Below, in pieces: positions 6,593-13,541 of a stretch of 40,721 nucleotides of DNA. A program made the translations under genes and the position numbers. The notes below the pieces were generated by a model. That model did not search any database, was not told the DNA's origin, and worked only from the letters and a program-made list of their open reading frames with translations. The stretch lies in the IMG/VR virus record IMGVR_UViG_3300047444_000148, positions 1-40,721 of that record. The stretch is one strand, 5' to 3'. Source of the stretch: a virus. Each line of letters starts with the position of its first letter. Within the stretch, counting starts at the first letter, position 1.

Positions 6593-7145
6593 AACGGGGC
6601 TTCCGGAGAATCTATATTCTCAGATCAGAAACGGAAATGAGCATTTCAGATACCGAAGTCTTATAACTGGACGTACTAAATCAATTGGAACTGACCGCGA
6701 ACGCGCCGTCCAATATGCCGAAGAAGCCAATCGTGAAGTTGAAGGTAGGCGTGGTCTTAGAACTCACGCTCAGCAATCTGTTAAGCATGGCTATATAGAC
6801 TATCGTGGTCTTTTGGAGCAGGACACCATTGCCATGAAGGCACTGATGTTCGATCACATTTGCGGCGTCTATTTCCTATTGGATCAGGAAACGATAGTCT
6901 ATGTCGGTCAATCGCTGAACGTCATGGCACGTTTGTCAGATCACAGAAGAGAAGGACAAAAGCAGTTCAATCGAATTTTCGTCGTCGAATGCAAGATCGG
7001 AGAATTGACGCATCTGGAGGCACTATACATCGACAAGTTCAAGCCGATCTATAACCTAGCACGGCCGGCCGTTAACCCCGAGTCAACGGCATGGGATGCA
7101 TCTCTTTCAGACCTGCTTCGAGGGGCAGTGTATGAGCAGAATTAA
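6567..7145 (+). CDS. Int-type arm-binding domain fused to GIY-YIG nuclease
   Basis: 192 residues from the ATG at 6567 (GAGG six bases upstream), in a different frame overlapping the last 26 bases of int. Residues 1-60 resemble the arm-type DNA-binding domain of λ-like integrases: RPRSKGRTGLPENLY, then HFRYRSLITGRTKSIGTD and AVQYAEEANREVE. Residues 98-165 are a GIY-YIG nuclease: GVY (100-102), YVG (112-114), Arg122, His126, Glu151 in the LEALYIDKFKP helix, and Asn163. All key residues are present, so cleavage activity is plausible. The coding style is more AT-rich than in int, suggesting separate acquisition. I infer a nuclease or recombination modulator directed to attachment-site arms. Confidence 0.85.
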   Translation: MARPRSKGRTGLPENLYSQIRNGNEHFRYRSLITGRTKSIGTDRERAVQYAEEANREVEGRRGLRTHAQQSVKHGYIDYRGLLEQDTIAMKALMFDHICGVYFLLDQETIVYVGQSLNVMARLSDHRREGQKQFNRIFVVECKIGELTHLEALYIDKFKPIYNLARPAVNPESTAWDASLSDLLRGAVYEQN

Positions 7146-7435
7146 CGACAAATATTCCACGCCTGTTCAACGCCCATCCGAAAAACGTTGCTGATAAAGG
7201 GATCTAGGTTAATCGGTACCACCTCGGAGATGTAGGCGCCTGAAGACGTTGATTTTCGCTTTATTTTCAAAGAATTATCTCCGTTTCAGCACGCAAAAAC
7301 ATGTGCCGAAATGAGCAATTACGTCCTAATGAAATCAAATACTTGCGCTTAGTTTTGAACAGATGAATATCGCGCTGTAGTAAAATCCGCGCGCTGACTG
7401 AATAAAAACTAAGCAAAAAATACCGAGAGGAGATT
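7146..7435. other. attP: Putative attP region (intergenic)
   Basis: This 290-base stretch has no convincing gene and is AT-rich compared with its surroundings. It follows the xis-int block, where λ-like phages carry attP. It contains a perfect IHF consensus match (AATCAAATACTTG, 7333-7345) and a one-mismatch site on the other strand (7242-7254), plus a 10-bp inverted repeat at 7347-7356 and 7405-7414 that could be arm-type sites. The core crossover site cannot be identified without a host junction. A weak promoter for the acyltransferase gene may also lie here (TTGAAC at 7355; no good -10). Confidence 0.5.
7347..7414. repeat. 10-bp inverted repeat in putative attP
   Basis: GCTTAGTTTT at 7347-7356 is the exact reverse complement of AAAACTAAGC at 7405-7414. 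The left arm touches the IHF-like site, and the right arm ends 21 bases before the acyltransferase start. It may be a pair of integrase arm sites or an operator. Confidence 0.55.
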
Positions 7436-8587
7436 ATGGGCCTACTTCGAATAATCCTGGCGCTGTCCGTCTTCGCGGCGCATGCCTACGACGCCTTTGG
7501 CGGTGGCGCGCGGCTGATGGACTGGCATTCCCCAGCGTCGAGAAATGGCATGCACCTGTACGTCTGGTCGGGGCATGCCGTCTTCGCGTTCTTCATCCTG
7601 TCCGGCTTCTACATGGCGATGGTGATCAACGAGAAGTATTCGAAGATGCCCGACGGAACGCGACGCTTCTATTTCAACCGCGCGCTGCGGCTGTATCCGG
7701 CGAACTGGGTGATCCTGGCCGGGTTCGCGCTGGTCTATGTCGCGAGCGGTACGCCGTCGTTTCTCACATTCACCCACGGCGAATCGTGGATGACGCCGAT
7801 CGCGTTCTTCTGCAACCTGTTCTTCTTCGGCGCGGAGATCCTTCCATTCAAGCATCCGCAGAACTGGCAGTATGTCATCGGCCCGATCTGGTCGCTGAGT
7901 CTCGAAGCCTACTTCTACATCCTGGCGCCGTTCATCGTCACGCGGTCGCTGAAGTCGATTGCGCTGCTGGCTGCCGCGAGCGCTGCGCTGCGCCTCACGC
8001 TCTACCATACCGGCGTCGGTCCCGAGCCGTGGCGATACTTCTTCTTCCCGTCCGATCTCGTCTTCTTCCTGATGGGCGTGATCGCGTACCGCCTGTTTGC
8101 CTGCGTGAAGGATGCCGCGTGGACGAAGCCGGCCGGGATCTTCGCGGCTGCAGTGATCTTCGGTCTGATCGCGTTCCCGCCATTCTGGAAATATGCTTCC
8201 AATCTCGACTGCTGGCAGAGTTGGGCGTTCTATTTAACCGTCGCCGCGGGCACGCCGTTCCTGTTCAGCCTGACGAAGAACAGCGCGATCGACAACTTCA
8301 TCGGCCAGCTTTCATACCCGGTTTATCTCGGGCACATCTTGGTCTTCTCGGCGATGCTGTGCTTCTACAATGGCCCGATGGACAAGGGATTGCTGTCGCT
8401 GATCCTGACATTCATCATGGCAGTCGGCATTTATCTAGCCGTGGACAAGCCGATCGATTCCATCAGGCACAACATCGCTAGGCGGCGGGCGCCGGCGCAG
8501 GAGCCGCAACCGGACCGTACTGCGCCAGTGCTGCCGACAGAGCCGTCTGGAACGCGATCAGGCCAATCTGGATTGCGGTCTTCGTAG
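7436..8587 (+). CDS. Acyltransferase-3 family membrane protein (O-acetyltransferase-like)
   Basis: 383 residues; GAGAGGAGATT precedes the ATG. It has about ten hydrophobic segments, the family-typical first-helix His16 (LSVFAAHAYDA), FFILSGFYMAM, the cytoplasmic YFNRALRLYPANW motif and GPIWSLSLEAYFYILAP. Members move acyl groups, usually acetyl, onto surface sugars at the inner membrane. In a temperate phage beside attP this is a typical lysogenic-conversion gene, likely altering the O-antigen and blocking superinfection. The last about 35 residues are Pro/Arg-rich and are read antisense through the end of the lipoprotein gene, so the native C-terminus was probably near 8480-8500. Confidence 0.88.
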   Translation: MGLLRIILALSVFAAHAYDAFGGGARLMDWHSPASRNGMHLYVWSGHAVFAFFILSGFYMAMVINEKYSKMPDGTRRFYFNRALRLYPANWVILAGFALVYVASGTPSFLTFTHGESWMTPIAFFCNLFFFGAEILPFKHPQNWQYVIGPIWSLSLEAYFYILAPFIVTRSLKSIALLAAASAALRLTLYHTGVGPEPWRYFFFPSDLVFFLMGVIAYRLFACVKDAAWTKPAGIFAAAVIFGLIAFPPFWKYASNLDCWQSWAFYLTVAAGTPFLFSLTKNSAIDNFIGQLSYPVYLGHILVFSAMLCFYNGPMDKGLLSLILTFIMAVGIYLAVDKPIDSIRHNIARRRAPAQEPQPDRTAPVLPTEPSGTRSGQSGLRSS

Positions 8588-8918
8588 CCGGGTCGACGGG
8601 AAGCAGCGCGACGCCCTGAATCGCCGCGGGGATGCTCGAATTGACGAGAGTCGCGACGCTGGCCGGGTCGATGGTTGCGGTGCCCGAGCAGACTGCGGCG
8701 TTGTCCTTCACGATCTCAGCGAAGAGAGCCTGTTTGGCCGCATCACCGGTCGTCAGCGCTTGCATCGAGAGCAATGTGGGCTGGACGACGCTACATGCCT
8801 TCGCGGCCTGTTGCTGAAGCATCTGGGCCTTCTGTGCCACGTCGGCCTGTTGGGTCGTGGTGCAGCCTGCAAAAGCGATAGACGCGGCAATTCCTGCCGC
8901 GAGCAGCATACGTTTCAT
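8478..8918 (-). CDS. Secreted lipoprotein at end of lysis cassette
   Basis: 146 residues with a clear lipoprotein signal: MKRMLLAAGIAASIAFAGC, lipobox FAGC with Cys19 as the lipidated residue. AAGGAAAGACC precedes the start. The mature protein is helical and alanine-rich (QQADVAQKAQMLQQQAAKAC), ending in APAPAPAA. Its place as last gene after the holin candidate suggests a role in outer-membrane disruption (o-spanin-like) or superinfection control, but it is longer than typical Rz1 and no inner-membrane spanin partner is obvious. Its last 110 bases overlap the acyltransferase gene tail-to-tail. Confidence 0.75.
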   Translation of the reverse strand: MKRMLLAAGIAASIAFAGCTTTQQADVAQKAQMLQQQAAKACSVVQPTLLSMQALTTGDAAKQALFAEIVKDNAAVCSGTATIDPASVATLVNSSIPAAIQGVALLPVDPATKTAIQIGLIAFQTALSAALAQYGPVAAPAPAPAA

Positions 8919-8928
8919 GGTCTTTCCT

Positions 8929-9141
8929 TCAGGGCTTGAGGGTAGGTACTTCGGGGGTGCTACGGGCGTTGATGAGGTTGACGACGTAGTGCGCCGCGGT
9001 CAGGACGATTGCGCCCATTGTTCCTGCCACTTCAGCGGGAGGCGCGGGAAGCTTGCATGCTTGGCATAACCAGACAATGCAGCCGCCGAGCATTGCGCCG
9101 GTAACAGCCGATGCGCCGGTTGAGACGGGTGAGCTATTCAT
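8929..9141 (-). CDS. Putative holin (two membrane spans)
   Basis: 70 residues with two hydrophobic segments at about 14-30 (TGAMLGGCIVWLCQACK) and 38-58 (EVAGTMGAIVLTAAHYVV), both ends polar, as in class II holins. The start follows GGAGGCCGTGCA and overlaps the lysozyme stop (ATGA). A holin would let the signal-less lysozyme reach the periplasm. The assignment rests on size, topology and position, not on a recognised family motif. Confidence 0.65.
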   Translation of the reverse strand: MNSSPVSTGASAVTGAMLGGCIVWLCQACKLPAPPAEVAGTMGAIVLTAAHYVVNLINARSTPEVPTLKP

Positions 9142-9611
9142 TGCACGGCCTCCGGTTGGGCGTGAGCTTCCCCCGATAGATCGGCTCCGAGGGTGAACAG
9201 CGCGCGCTCGGCATTGCGCCGGCGCAGCAGGCCGGCGACGTGCTGGCCGCCCGATACGTCCCAGCGTTCAAATTCACCGATCGCGCCTTCGATGTCGTTC
9301 TCGTTGAGCAGTCGGAGCATCGTCGAATGCTGAAACGCGGTGATGCCGACGTTAAACGTAAAATCAACGAGAGAATCGAATTCTTCCTGCGTCAGACCGA
9401 TCTTGACTAGCAGGTTGACCGCGTTCACCGCGGCGGCAACGTCGTCGAGAAGCCATTTGTCGGCCTCTTCCTGCGTGCAGACCATGCCCGGATGCACGGC
9501 CAGCGTATGACCCCAGCCGATCGTCATCACGCCCTTGACATCGGGGTATGCCACGAGACGACAGCTTTCGAATTGCTCGGTGAGAGCCATTCCCTGTTTC
9601 GAGTACTGCAT
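9138..9611 (-). CDS. Endolysin, T4-type lysozyme (GH24)
   Basis: 157 residues, typical for GH24 muramidases, which cut the MurNAc-GlcNAc bond of peptidoglycan. The catalytic triad has exact T4 lysozyme spacing: Glu15 (TEQFESCRL), Asp24 (AYPDVKG) and Thr30 (MTIGWGHT). Conserved EFDSLVDFTFNVG and GLLRRRNAERALF follow. There is no signal or SAR segment at the N-terminus, so a holin is required. The start follows GGAGG, and the stop overlaps the holin-candidate start. Confidence 0.93.
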   Translation of the reverse strand: MQYSKQGMALTEQFESCRLVAYPDVKGVMTIGWGHTLAVHPGMVCTQEEADKWLLDDVAAAVNAVNLLVKIGLTQEEFDSLVDFTFNVGITAFQHSTMLRLLNENDIEGAIGEFERWDVSGGQHVAGLLRRRNAERALFTLGADLSGEAHAQPEAVQ

Positions 9612-9977
9612 TCATTCCTCCCTTGCGGTGAGTGTTTTCAACCTGCGTTCTTCAATATCGCGAATCGCACGCAAATGCGTTCCATGCTCGATCGTCATTT
9701 CTCTCTGTGATTCGGCCATCGAAAGGAGCGCGTCGAGTTGTTTGCGCTGCATTTCCGCCATTTCGTCCTGTTTCCGAGATACCCCCTTCACCATCATTGA
9801 AGAGACGACGCCATAGATTGATGCTTCCATGGACAGAATCAGATTCGTCAGCCCGAGATCCGCGTCATATGCGCGCATGACGTGCGCGGTCAACGACATC
9901 GTGATGAACCCGCATAACACCGTCAGGAAGACTTTCGGCTCGCGGAATACCGCGTAGAGGCGCAGAAGGCTAGGCAT
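9612..9977 (-). CDS. Membrane protein with C-terminal coiled coil
   Basis: 121 residues. Two hydrophobic segments lie at about 15-33 (KVFLTVLCGFITMSLTAHV) and 42-64 (LTNLILSMEASIYGVVSSMM), followed by a charged coiled coil to the end (KQDEMAEMQRKQLDALLSM). It overlaps the previous stop by 8 bases and ends next to the lysozyme start. Together with the next two upstream proteins it forms a set of small membrane/coiled-coil proteins. Holin, lysis regulator or exclusion protein are all possible. Confidence 0.65.
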   Translation of the reverse strand: MPSLLRLYAVFREPKVFLTVLCGFITMSLTAHVMRAYDADLGLTNLILSMEASIYGVVSSMMVKGVSRKQDEMAEMQRKQLDALLSMAESQREMTIEHGTHLRAIRDIEERRLKTLTAREE

Positions 9978-10161
9978 GTGGGTGGAAGTACATGAGGATT
10001 TCGAAGACCGCTTCGAGCGCGACGAGCACGATCACGATCCATTCGAGCCGCCGGCTATGACTCTGATCGCGCGCGCCTTCGAGCATGTCGATGCGCTCGC
10101 CGTAGTGGTCGAGCCGCTCGTCGTGAAGCTCGAAGCGGCCCTCTATGGTTTCGTCATCCAT
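9970..10161 (-). CDS. Tail-anchored small membrane protein
   Basis: 63 residues from the ATG at 10161; a TTG three codons upstream is less likely. An acidic helical N-terminus (DDETIEGRFELHDERLDHYG) is followed by one C-terminal span, SRRLEWIVIVLVALEAVFEI, ending MYFHPHA. The RLEW-hydrophobic-E-x-VFE pattern resembles the C-terminal anchor of RMD1/DUF155 proteins, which is intriguing but may be convergent. The start overlaps the previous stop by 8 bases. Function unknown. Confidence 0.6.
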   Translation of the reverse strand: MDDETIEGRFELHDERLDHYGERIDMLEGARDQSHSRRLEWIVIVLVALEAVFEILMYFHPHA

Positions 10162-10456
10162 GATGCGCAAGGAACAGCGTGATCACCGCGATCAGCACCG
10201 AGCCGCCCGTCAGAAACAGGCCAATCTTTCCCGGTATCGAGTTGTGCGCATCGGTGAGTTGCTTGTTGAACTTCTCGTCGATGTTCCGGCTGAGGTGGAG
10301 AATATCGTCCTTCGTCGCGACGATCGCTATAGCTGTGCGCAACTCGGCCACCGTTTCATCCAGCTTCGCCAAGTGCTGATCATGCCTAGCAATATCTTCG
10401 TCATGCGCTCGAACCCGCTCGCGCAGTTCTACAATGGCAGCCATGTGTTGATCCAT
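10154..10456 (-). CDS. Coiled-coil protein with C-terminal membrane span
   Basis: 100 residues. Residues 1-70 form heptad-like helices (ELRERVRAHDEDIARHDQHL), and residues 76-97 form one span (IGLFLTGGSVLIAVITLFLA) with a very short tail. The layout resembles hemolysin XhlA-type proteins that assist holins, with the coil in the cytoplasm. It heads the lysis cassette just after the fibre gene. Confidence 0.65.
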   Translation of the reverse strand: MDQHMAAIVELRERVRAHDEDIARHDQHLAKLDETVAELRTAIAIVATKDDILHLSRNIDEKFNKQLTDAHNSIPGKIGLFLTGGSVLIAVITLFLAHHG

Positions 10457-10474
10457 GATTTCCCCGGTGATGGT

Positions 10475-11350
10475 CTATTTAGATTTCAGTGCGTCGACTT
10501 CCGCCGACAATTCCTTGATGGCTTCGACGAGCAGCCCGACGAGGTTCCCGTATGCGACCGACAGATAGCCGCCCGGACCTTCCTTGACCGCTTCAGGCGC
10601 CGCGCGCTGCACGTCCTGTGCAATCAGACCGATCTGCCGCACGTCGCCATCCTTGAGCCGGTACGTGATGCCGTTGAGCTTCTGGAGGCGCTTCAGAGCG
10701 TTGTCGATTGCCCTGATGTCGGTCTTGAGGCGCCTGTCCGAGTGCTGGGTGAGCGTCCCGGCAATGGTCATGTTCCCTTGGTCCGTCATCGTCGCGAACG
10801 TAGCGCCGAGCATCGTCTGATAGGCGAGCGTCCAGCCGGAGCCATCGCCGAAAGCGATTGGAGCCACAAAGGGGGAAACGATCTCGCTGAGTGTCAGGCC
10901 ATTACCGCCCGTGACGGTCAGGGACGCGCACGAGAAATTCGTGAAGCTCGGCAGCGATGAAAAGGCCGGATTCAGCAGACCGACGTCGACTTCTGACAAG
11001 CCGCTATCCAGAGCGCCCGAGTCCCATTTGACGGTGACGGTCGTGAGTGACGTGAACGCGGACGCGGAAATTGTTCCGTAGATCGTGCCCGCGCTCACCG
11101 TCGCGCGGACGCGGCGCCCGAGCGGGTAAATGACTCCCTGATTCCCAGCCATCGTGAACACGGTTGCGCTGACGTACGTCGGCGTGACGCCGTAGTTGAG
11201 CCATTCAGGACCGGCATACCATGTCGCGACATCGGCCATCATCTGGCGTGCACTGTCGTTGACCGTCGACGCGGGTTGCTGTTCAGCCCAGTTGATCGAA
11301 CCAGCCGACGCATTGTTGGCCGGCGTGGTGGACCACTGATACATTGCCAT
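10475..11350 (-). CDS. Tail fibre with S74-type intramolecular chaperone
   Basis: 291 residues; AGGTGAACCGAA precedes the ATG. The N-terminal part (NWAEQQPASTVNDSARQMMA) is typical of short phage fibres near their virion attachment. The middle is beta-rich and repetitive. Residues about 205-291 are the chaperone: QHSDRRLKTDIRAIDNALKR, then VRQIGLIAQDVQRAAPEAV, SVAYGNL and a final coiled coil. In the S74 family, Ser of SDRRLK is at the self-cleavage site and Lys is the partner; both are present. The chaperone trimerises the fibre and is then cut off. It likely binds a host receptor. Confidence 0.85.
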   Translation of the reverse strand: MAMYQWSTTPANNASAGSINWAEQQPASTVNDSARQMMADVATWYAGPEWLNYGVTPTYVSATVFTMAGNQGVIYPLGRRVRATVSAGTIYGTISASAFTSLTTVTVKWDSGALDSGLSEVDVGLLNPAFSSLPSFTNFSCASLTVTGGNGLTLSEIVSPFVAPIAFGDGSGWTLAYQTMLGATFATMTDQGNMTIAGTLTQHSDRRLKTDIRAIDNALKRLQKLNGITYRLKDGDVRQIGLIAQDVQRAAPEAVKEGPGGYLSVAYGNLVGLLVEAIKELSAEVDALKSK

Positions 11351-11368
11351 TTCGGTTCACCTATAATG

Positions 11369-11392
11369 AAAAACCCCGCGCGTGGCGGGGTT
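11369..11392 (-). terminator. Intrinsic terminator before the fibre gene
   Basis: On the minus strand an 8-bp stem AACCCCGC/GCGGGGTT with loop CACGC is followed by TTTTT (11373-11369). It lies between the 687-residue virion gene and the fibre/lysis genes and would reduce their expression unless transcription is antiterminated. Confidence 0.8.
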
Positions 11393-11402
11393 CGGGGGAT
11401 TT

Positions 11403-11531
11403 ATGAACAACATTGGAATGATCGCGATCGGACCTCTTTTGTCGATCGCGATCTATCACTTGCTGTCTGGCAGTGTTTCAGCGATACGCCGCTGGCGCGG
11501 AAGACGGCAGGCCAAGCGGCAATGGCGGTAA
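11403..11531 (+). CDS. Possible small membrane peptide, opposite to late operon
   Basis: A 42-codon frame with CGGGGGATTT before its ATG. One hydrophobic segment (IGMIAIGPLLSIAIYHLL) is followed by a strongly basic tail (IRRWRGRRQAKRQWR). It lies on the plus strand in a minus-strand region and overlaps the end of the 687-residue gene antisense. No promoter was identified. The layout resembles small membrane toxins or pinholins, but the frame could also be chance. Confidence 0.35.
   Translation: MNNIGMIAIGPLLSIAIYHLLSGSVSAIRRWRGRRQAKRQWR
11420..11453. repeat. Paired palindromes GATCGCGATC
   Basis: GATCGCGATCG at 11420-11430 and CGATCGCGATC at 11443-11453 form an 11-bp inverted repeat around a 12-base spacer. 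Each arm is itself palindromic. They may be operator sites or simply the coding for repeated Ile-Ala residues in the small peptide. Confidence 0.55.
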
Positions 11532-13541
11532 CGGAGACGGCGGGACAGGAGCCGGCGCGTTGCCAAGTGACCCGGCAAGCGCTCGCGTCACGAATGCCCG
11601 GTTCTGCGCGCCTTGGATCAGTGGCCCGATGTACGGAACCTTCTTCACGCCTGTTCCGAGCAAGCCAGTGATCGCCGATGCCGTGTTCGAGGTATTGACG
11701 GGCGCGGCGCTTGGGAAGCTGTTCATGTAGCCGCCGACGCGGCCGATCGTGTGAAGCTGCGCGATCTCGTCTGGCGTATAAAAGGCACCCAATTTCGTAT
11801 CGCCTAGGTTGCTCAGCACATTCGCGTAACGGTTCGGAGCGAATGAGGCATCGCCGCCTGAATTCTGCCCGAACGCACCTTGAGACAGCCTGCCGCCGAC
11901 CTGTGCGCGCATTTCCGCGAGAGTTGCTGGCGAGTGCTGCTTCAGGAGATTCGACAGCCCTAGGACGCTGTTCGTATCGCCATTCAGCACGAAGCGATTC
12001 ACGAAGGCATCGGGCGTTACGCTTCCGCTTGACGCCGCTTCGAGCGCCGGAACCTGATCCTGAAGGGCGAAACGCTGCGCCGCCAAGGCGCGAGCCGGCG
12101 CAAAGACGCCGCCCTTGTCGTCAGCAGACAGGATTGCGTTTTTCACGCTATTGCGCAGTTGACCAAGCGCCGCGTTCGTCGCCGGATCGTTACTCTGGTT
12201 CGAGTTGATGACCTTTAGAAGATTTTCGGCGTTCTCAATCGAAAACGTCTTTTGCTGCGTACCACCCATCAGACCAAGCTGATTGAAGTTGTTTCGAACG
12301 CCACTCGGAACCTTGTCGCCGAAGTCGTTCATAACCTGCGCATAGTCCTGCGCTACGCCCGTAAGCGGCACATCGAGATTCTTGCCACTTGACGCGCGCG
12401 CGGCGTTATATGCCGCAGTGACCTGCGATCCCATCTGATTGTCGATGGATTTGAGCGTGTTCTGAAGCTGTGTACCCGCTGCGTAGGCATCGGCCGGCTG
12501 ACCGGCGAGGCTGAACAGGTTCTGCTGAAGCTGCGTGTTCTGTCCATTGAAACGCTGCGTGAGCGGCGCTCCCACTTCCGGGACGCCCCGCAAGTTCATC
12601 TCTTGCGCGAACTGCATCGGGTCGCGAGTGATCTGACCGAGAGTGGGTTGCATTCCGAGATTGCGGAAGTCCTGCGCGCGTACCGCCGCTGCCGGGCTCG
12701 CGGTCGGGAATTGCTGGATCTGACTTGCGACTTGCTGCTTGAGCGGATCGATTTCAGTCGGCGAGAACAGCGATCCGCCTTGCGGGCCAAGATCAGAGAT
12801 CGTTCGATCAACGCCCGCGTCGGCGCGAGCAGCGGCTTGCGGGCCGCTAAGCGGAGGCGCGGTGAAATTTCCTACCTTGCCAGCAATGCCCCGAGCGGCG
12901 GAAGTCAGCGCCGAACCGGCACCTACGCCAAGCGTGCTACCCAAGACACCGGCGCCAAGCTGCCACCACGGATTCAACCCGAGTTCCGCTGCGCCTTGTG
13001 AACCCGCGCCAGCGCCAGCCCCGCCGAAAATCTGCATGCCGGGAGCGATCTTCATGCCGTTCCCGACAGCTGCCACGACGGGAGATGCAGACCCCGACAA
13101 GATGCCGCCTAATCCCATAGATGTAGGCGCCGCAGCCATTCCAGCGGTCGCCGCCTGGACGACGCGCTCGGTCGGGTTTTGAGGCTGCGCGAATCCAGCG
13201 GAGTTCATTCCTTGCTGGATCACGTTCGAAGGCATCTGAAGCTGCGGGATATTCGAGCCGGCCGCGGAATTGACGCCGCGAATCCCGAGATTGACGCCCG
13301 AGTTCAGCGCATTGCCAACCATCGCCGGAAGTGCAGTTACGCCAGTCACGCCCGCGCGAGCTGTCAGCCCGAGTTGGTGGCCGACATCTCCCCAAAATGA
13401 CGAGCTATCTGGCACTTTAGGCGGAACAACCTGAGCAGGAGTATTCGGCGTCGCATCCCATTGCGCCGCCAGAGACGGCGCGGATGCTGATGCGGGCGCA
13501 CTGGCCGCCTGAATGGCGTCGAAATCATCCGCGAGGCTCAT
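11478..13541 (-). CDS. Putative internal virion/DNA ejection protein
   Basis: 687 residues, start overlapping the previous stop (ATGA). The N-terminus is alanine/serine-rich (DFDAIQAASAPASASAPSLA). Residues about 60-220 are Gly/Ala-rich with membrane-active character (VTGVTALPAMVGNALNSGVN), and the rest is long helical Gln/Asn-rich sequence. This composition and its place after the transglycosylase-bearing protein match the high-mass ejection proteins of podoviruses, which leave the virion with the DNA and form a channel across the envelope. No enzyme motif is visible. Confidence 0.65.
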   Translation of the reverse strand: MSLADDFDAIQAASAPASASAPSLAAQWDATPNTPAQVVPPKVPDSSSFWGDVGHQLGLTARAGVTGVTALPAMVGNALNSGVNLGIRGVNSAAGSNIPQLQMPSNVIQQGMNSAGFAQPQNPTERVVQAATAGMAAAPTSMGLGGILSGSASPVVAAVGNGMKIAPGMQIFGGAGAGAGSQGAAELGLNPWWQLGAGVLGSTLGVGAGSALTSAARGIAGKVGNFTAPPLSGPQAAARADAGVDRTISDLGPQGGSLFSPTEIDPLKQQVASQIQQFPTASPAAAVRAQDFRNLGMQPTLGQITRDPMQFAQEMNLRGVPEVGAPLTQRFNGQNTQLQQNLFSLAGQPADAYAAGTQLQNTLKSIDNQMGSQVTAAYNAARASSGKNLDVPLTGVAQDYAQVMNDFGDKVPSGVRNNFNQLGLMGGTQQKTFSIENAENLLKVINSNQSNDPATNAALGQLRNSVKNAILSADDKGGVFAPARALAAQRFALQDQVPALEAASSGSVTPDAFVNRFVLNGDTNSVLGLSNLLKQHSPATLAEMRAQVGGRLSQGAFGQNSGGDASFAPNRYANVLSNLGDTKLGAFYTPDEIAQLHTIGRVGGYMNSFPSAAPVNTSNTASAITGLLGTGVKKVPYIGPLIQGAQNRAFVTRALAGSLGNAPAPVPPSPLPPLPLGLPSSAPAAYR

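Noticed and set aside
7355-7386. Promoter TTGAAC/TAAAAT for the acyltransferase gene
   Set aside because: The spacing is 20 bases, and the 17-base alternative has a poor -10; not strong enough to list as a promoter.
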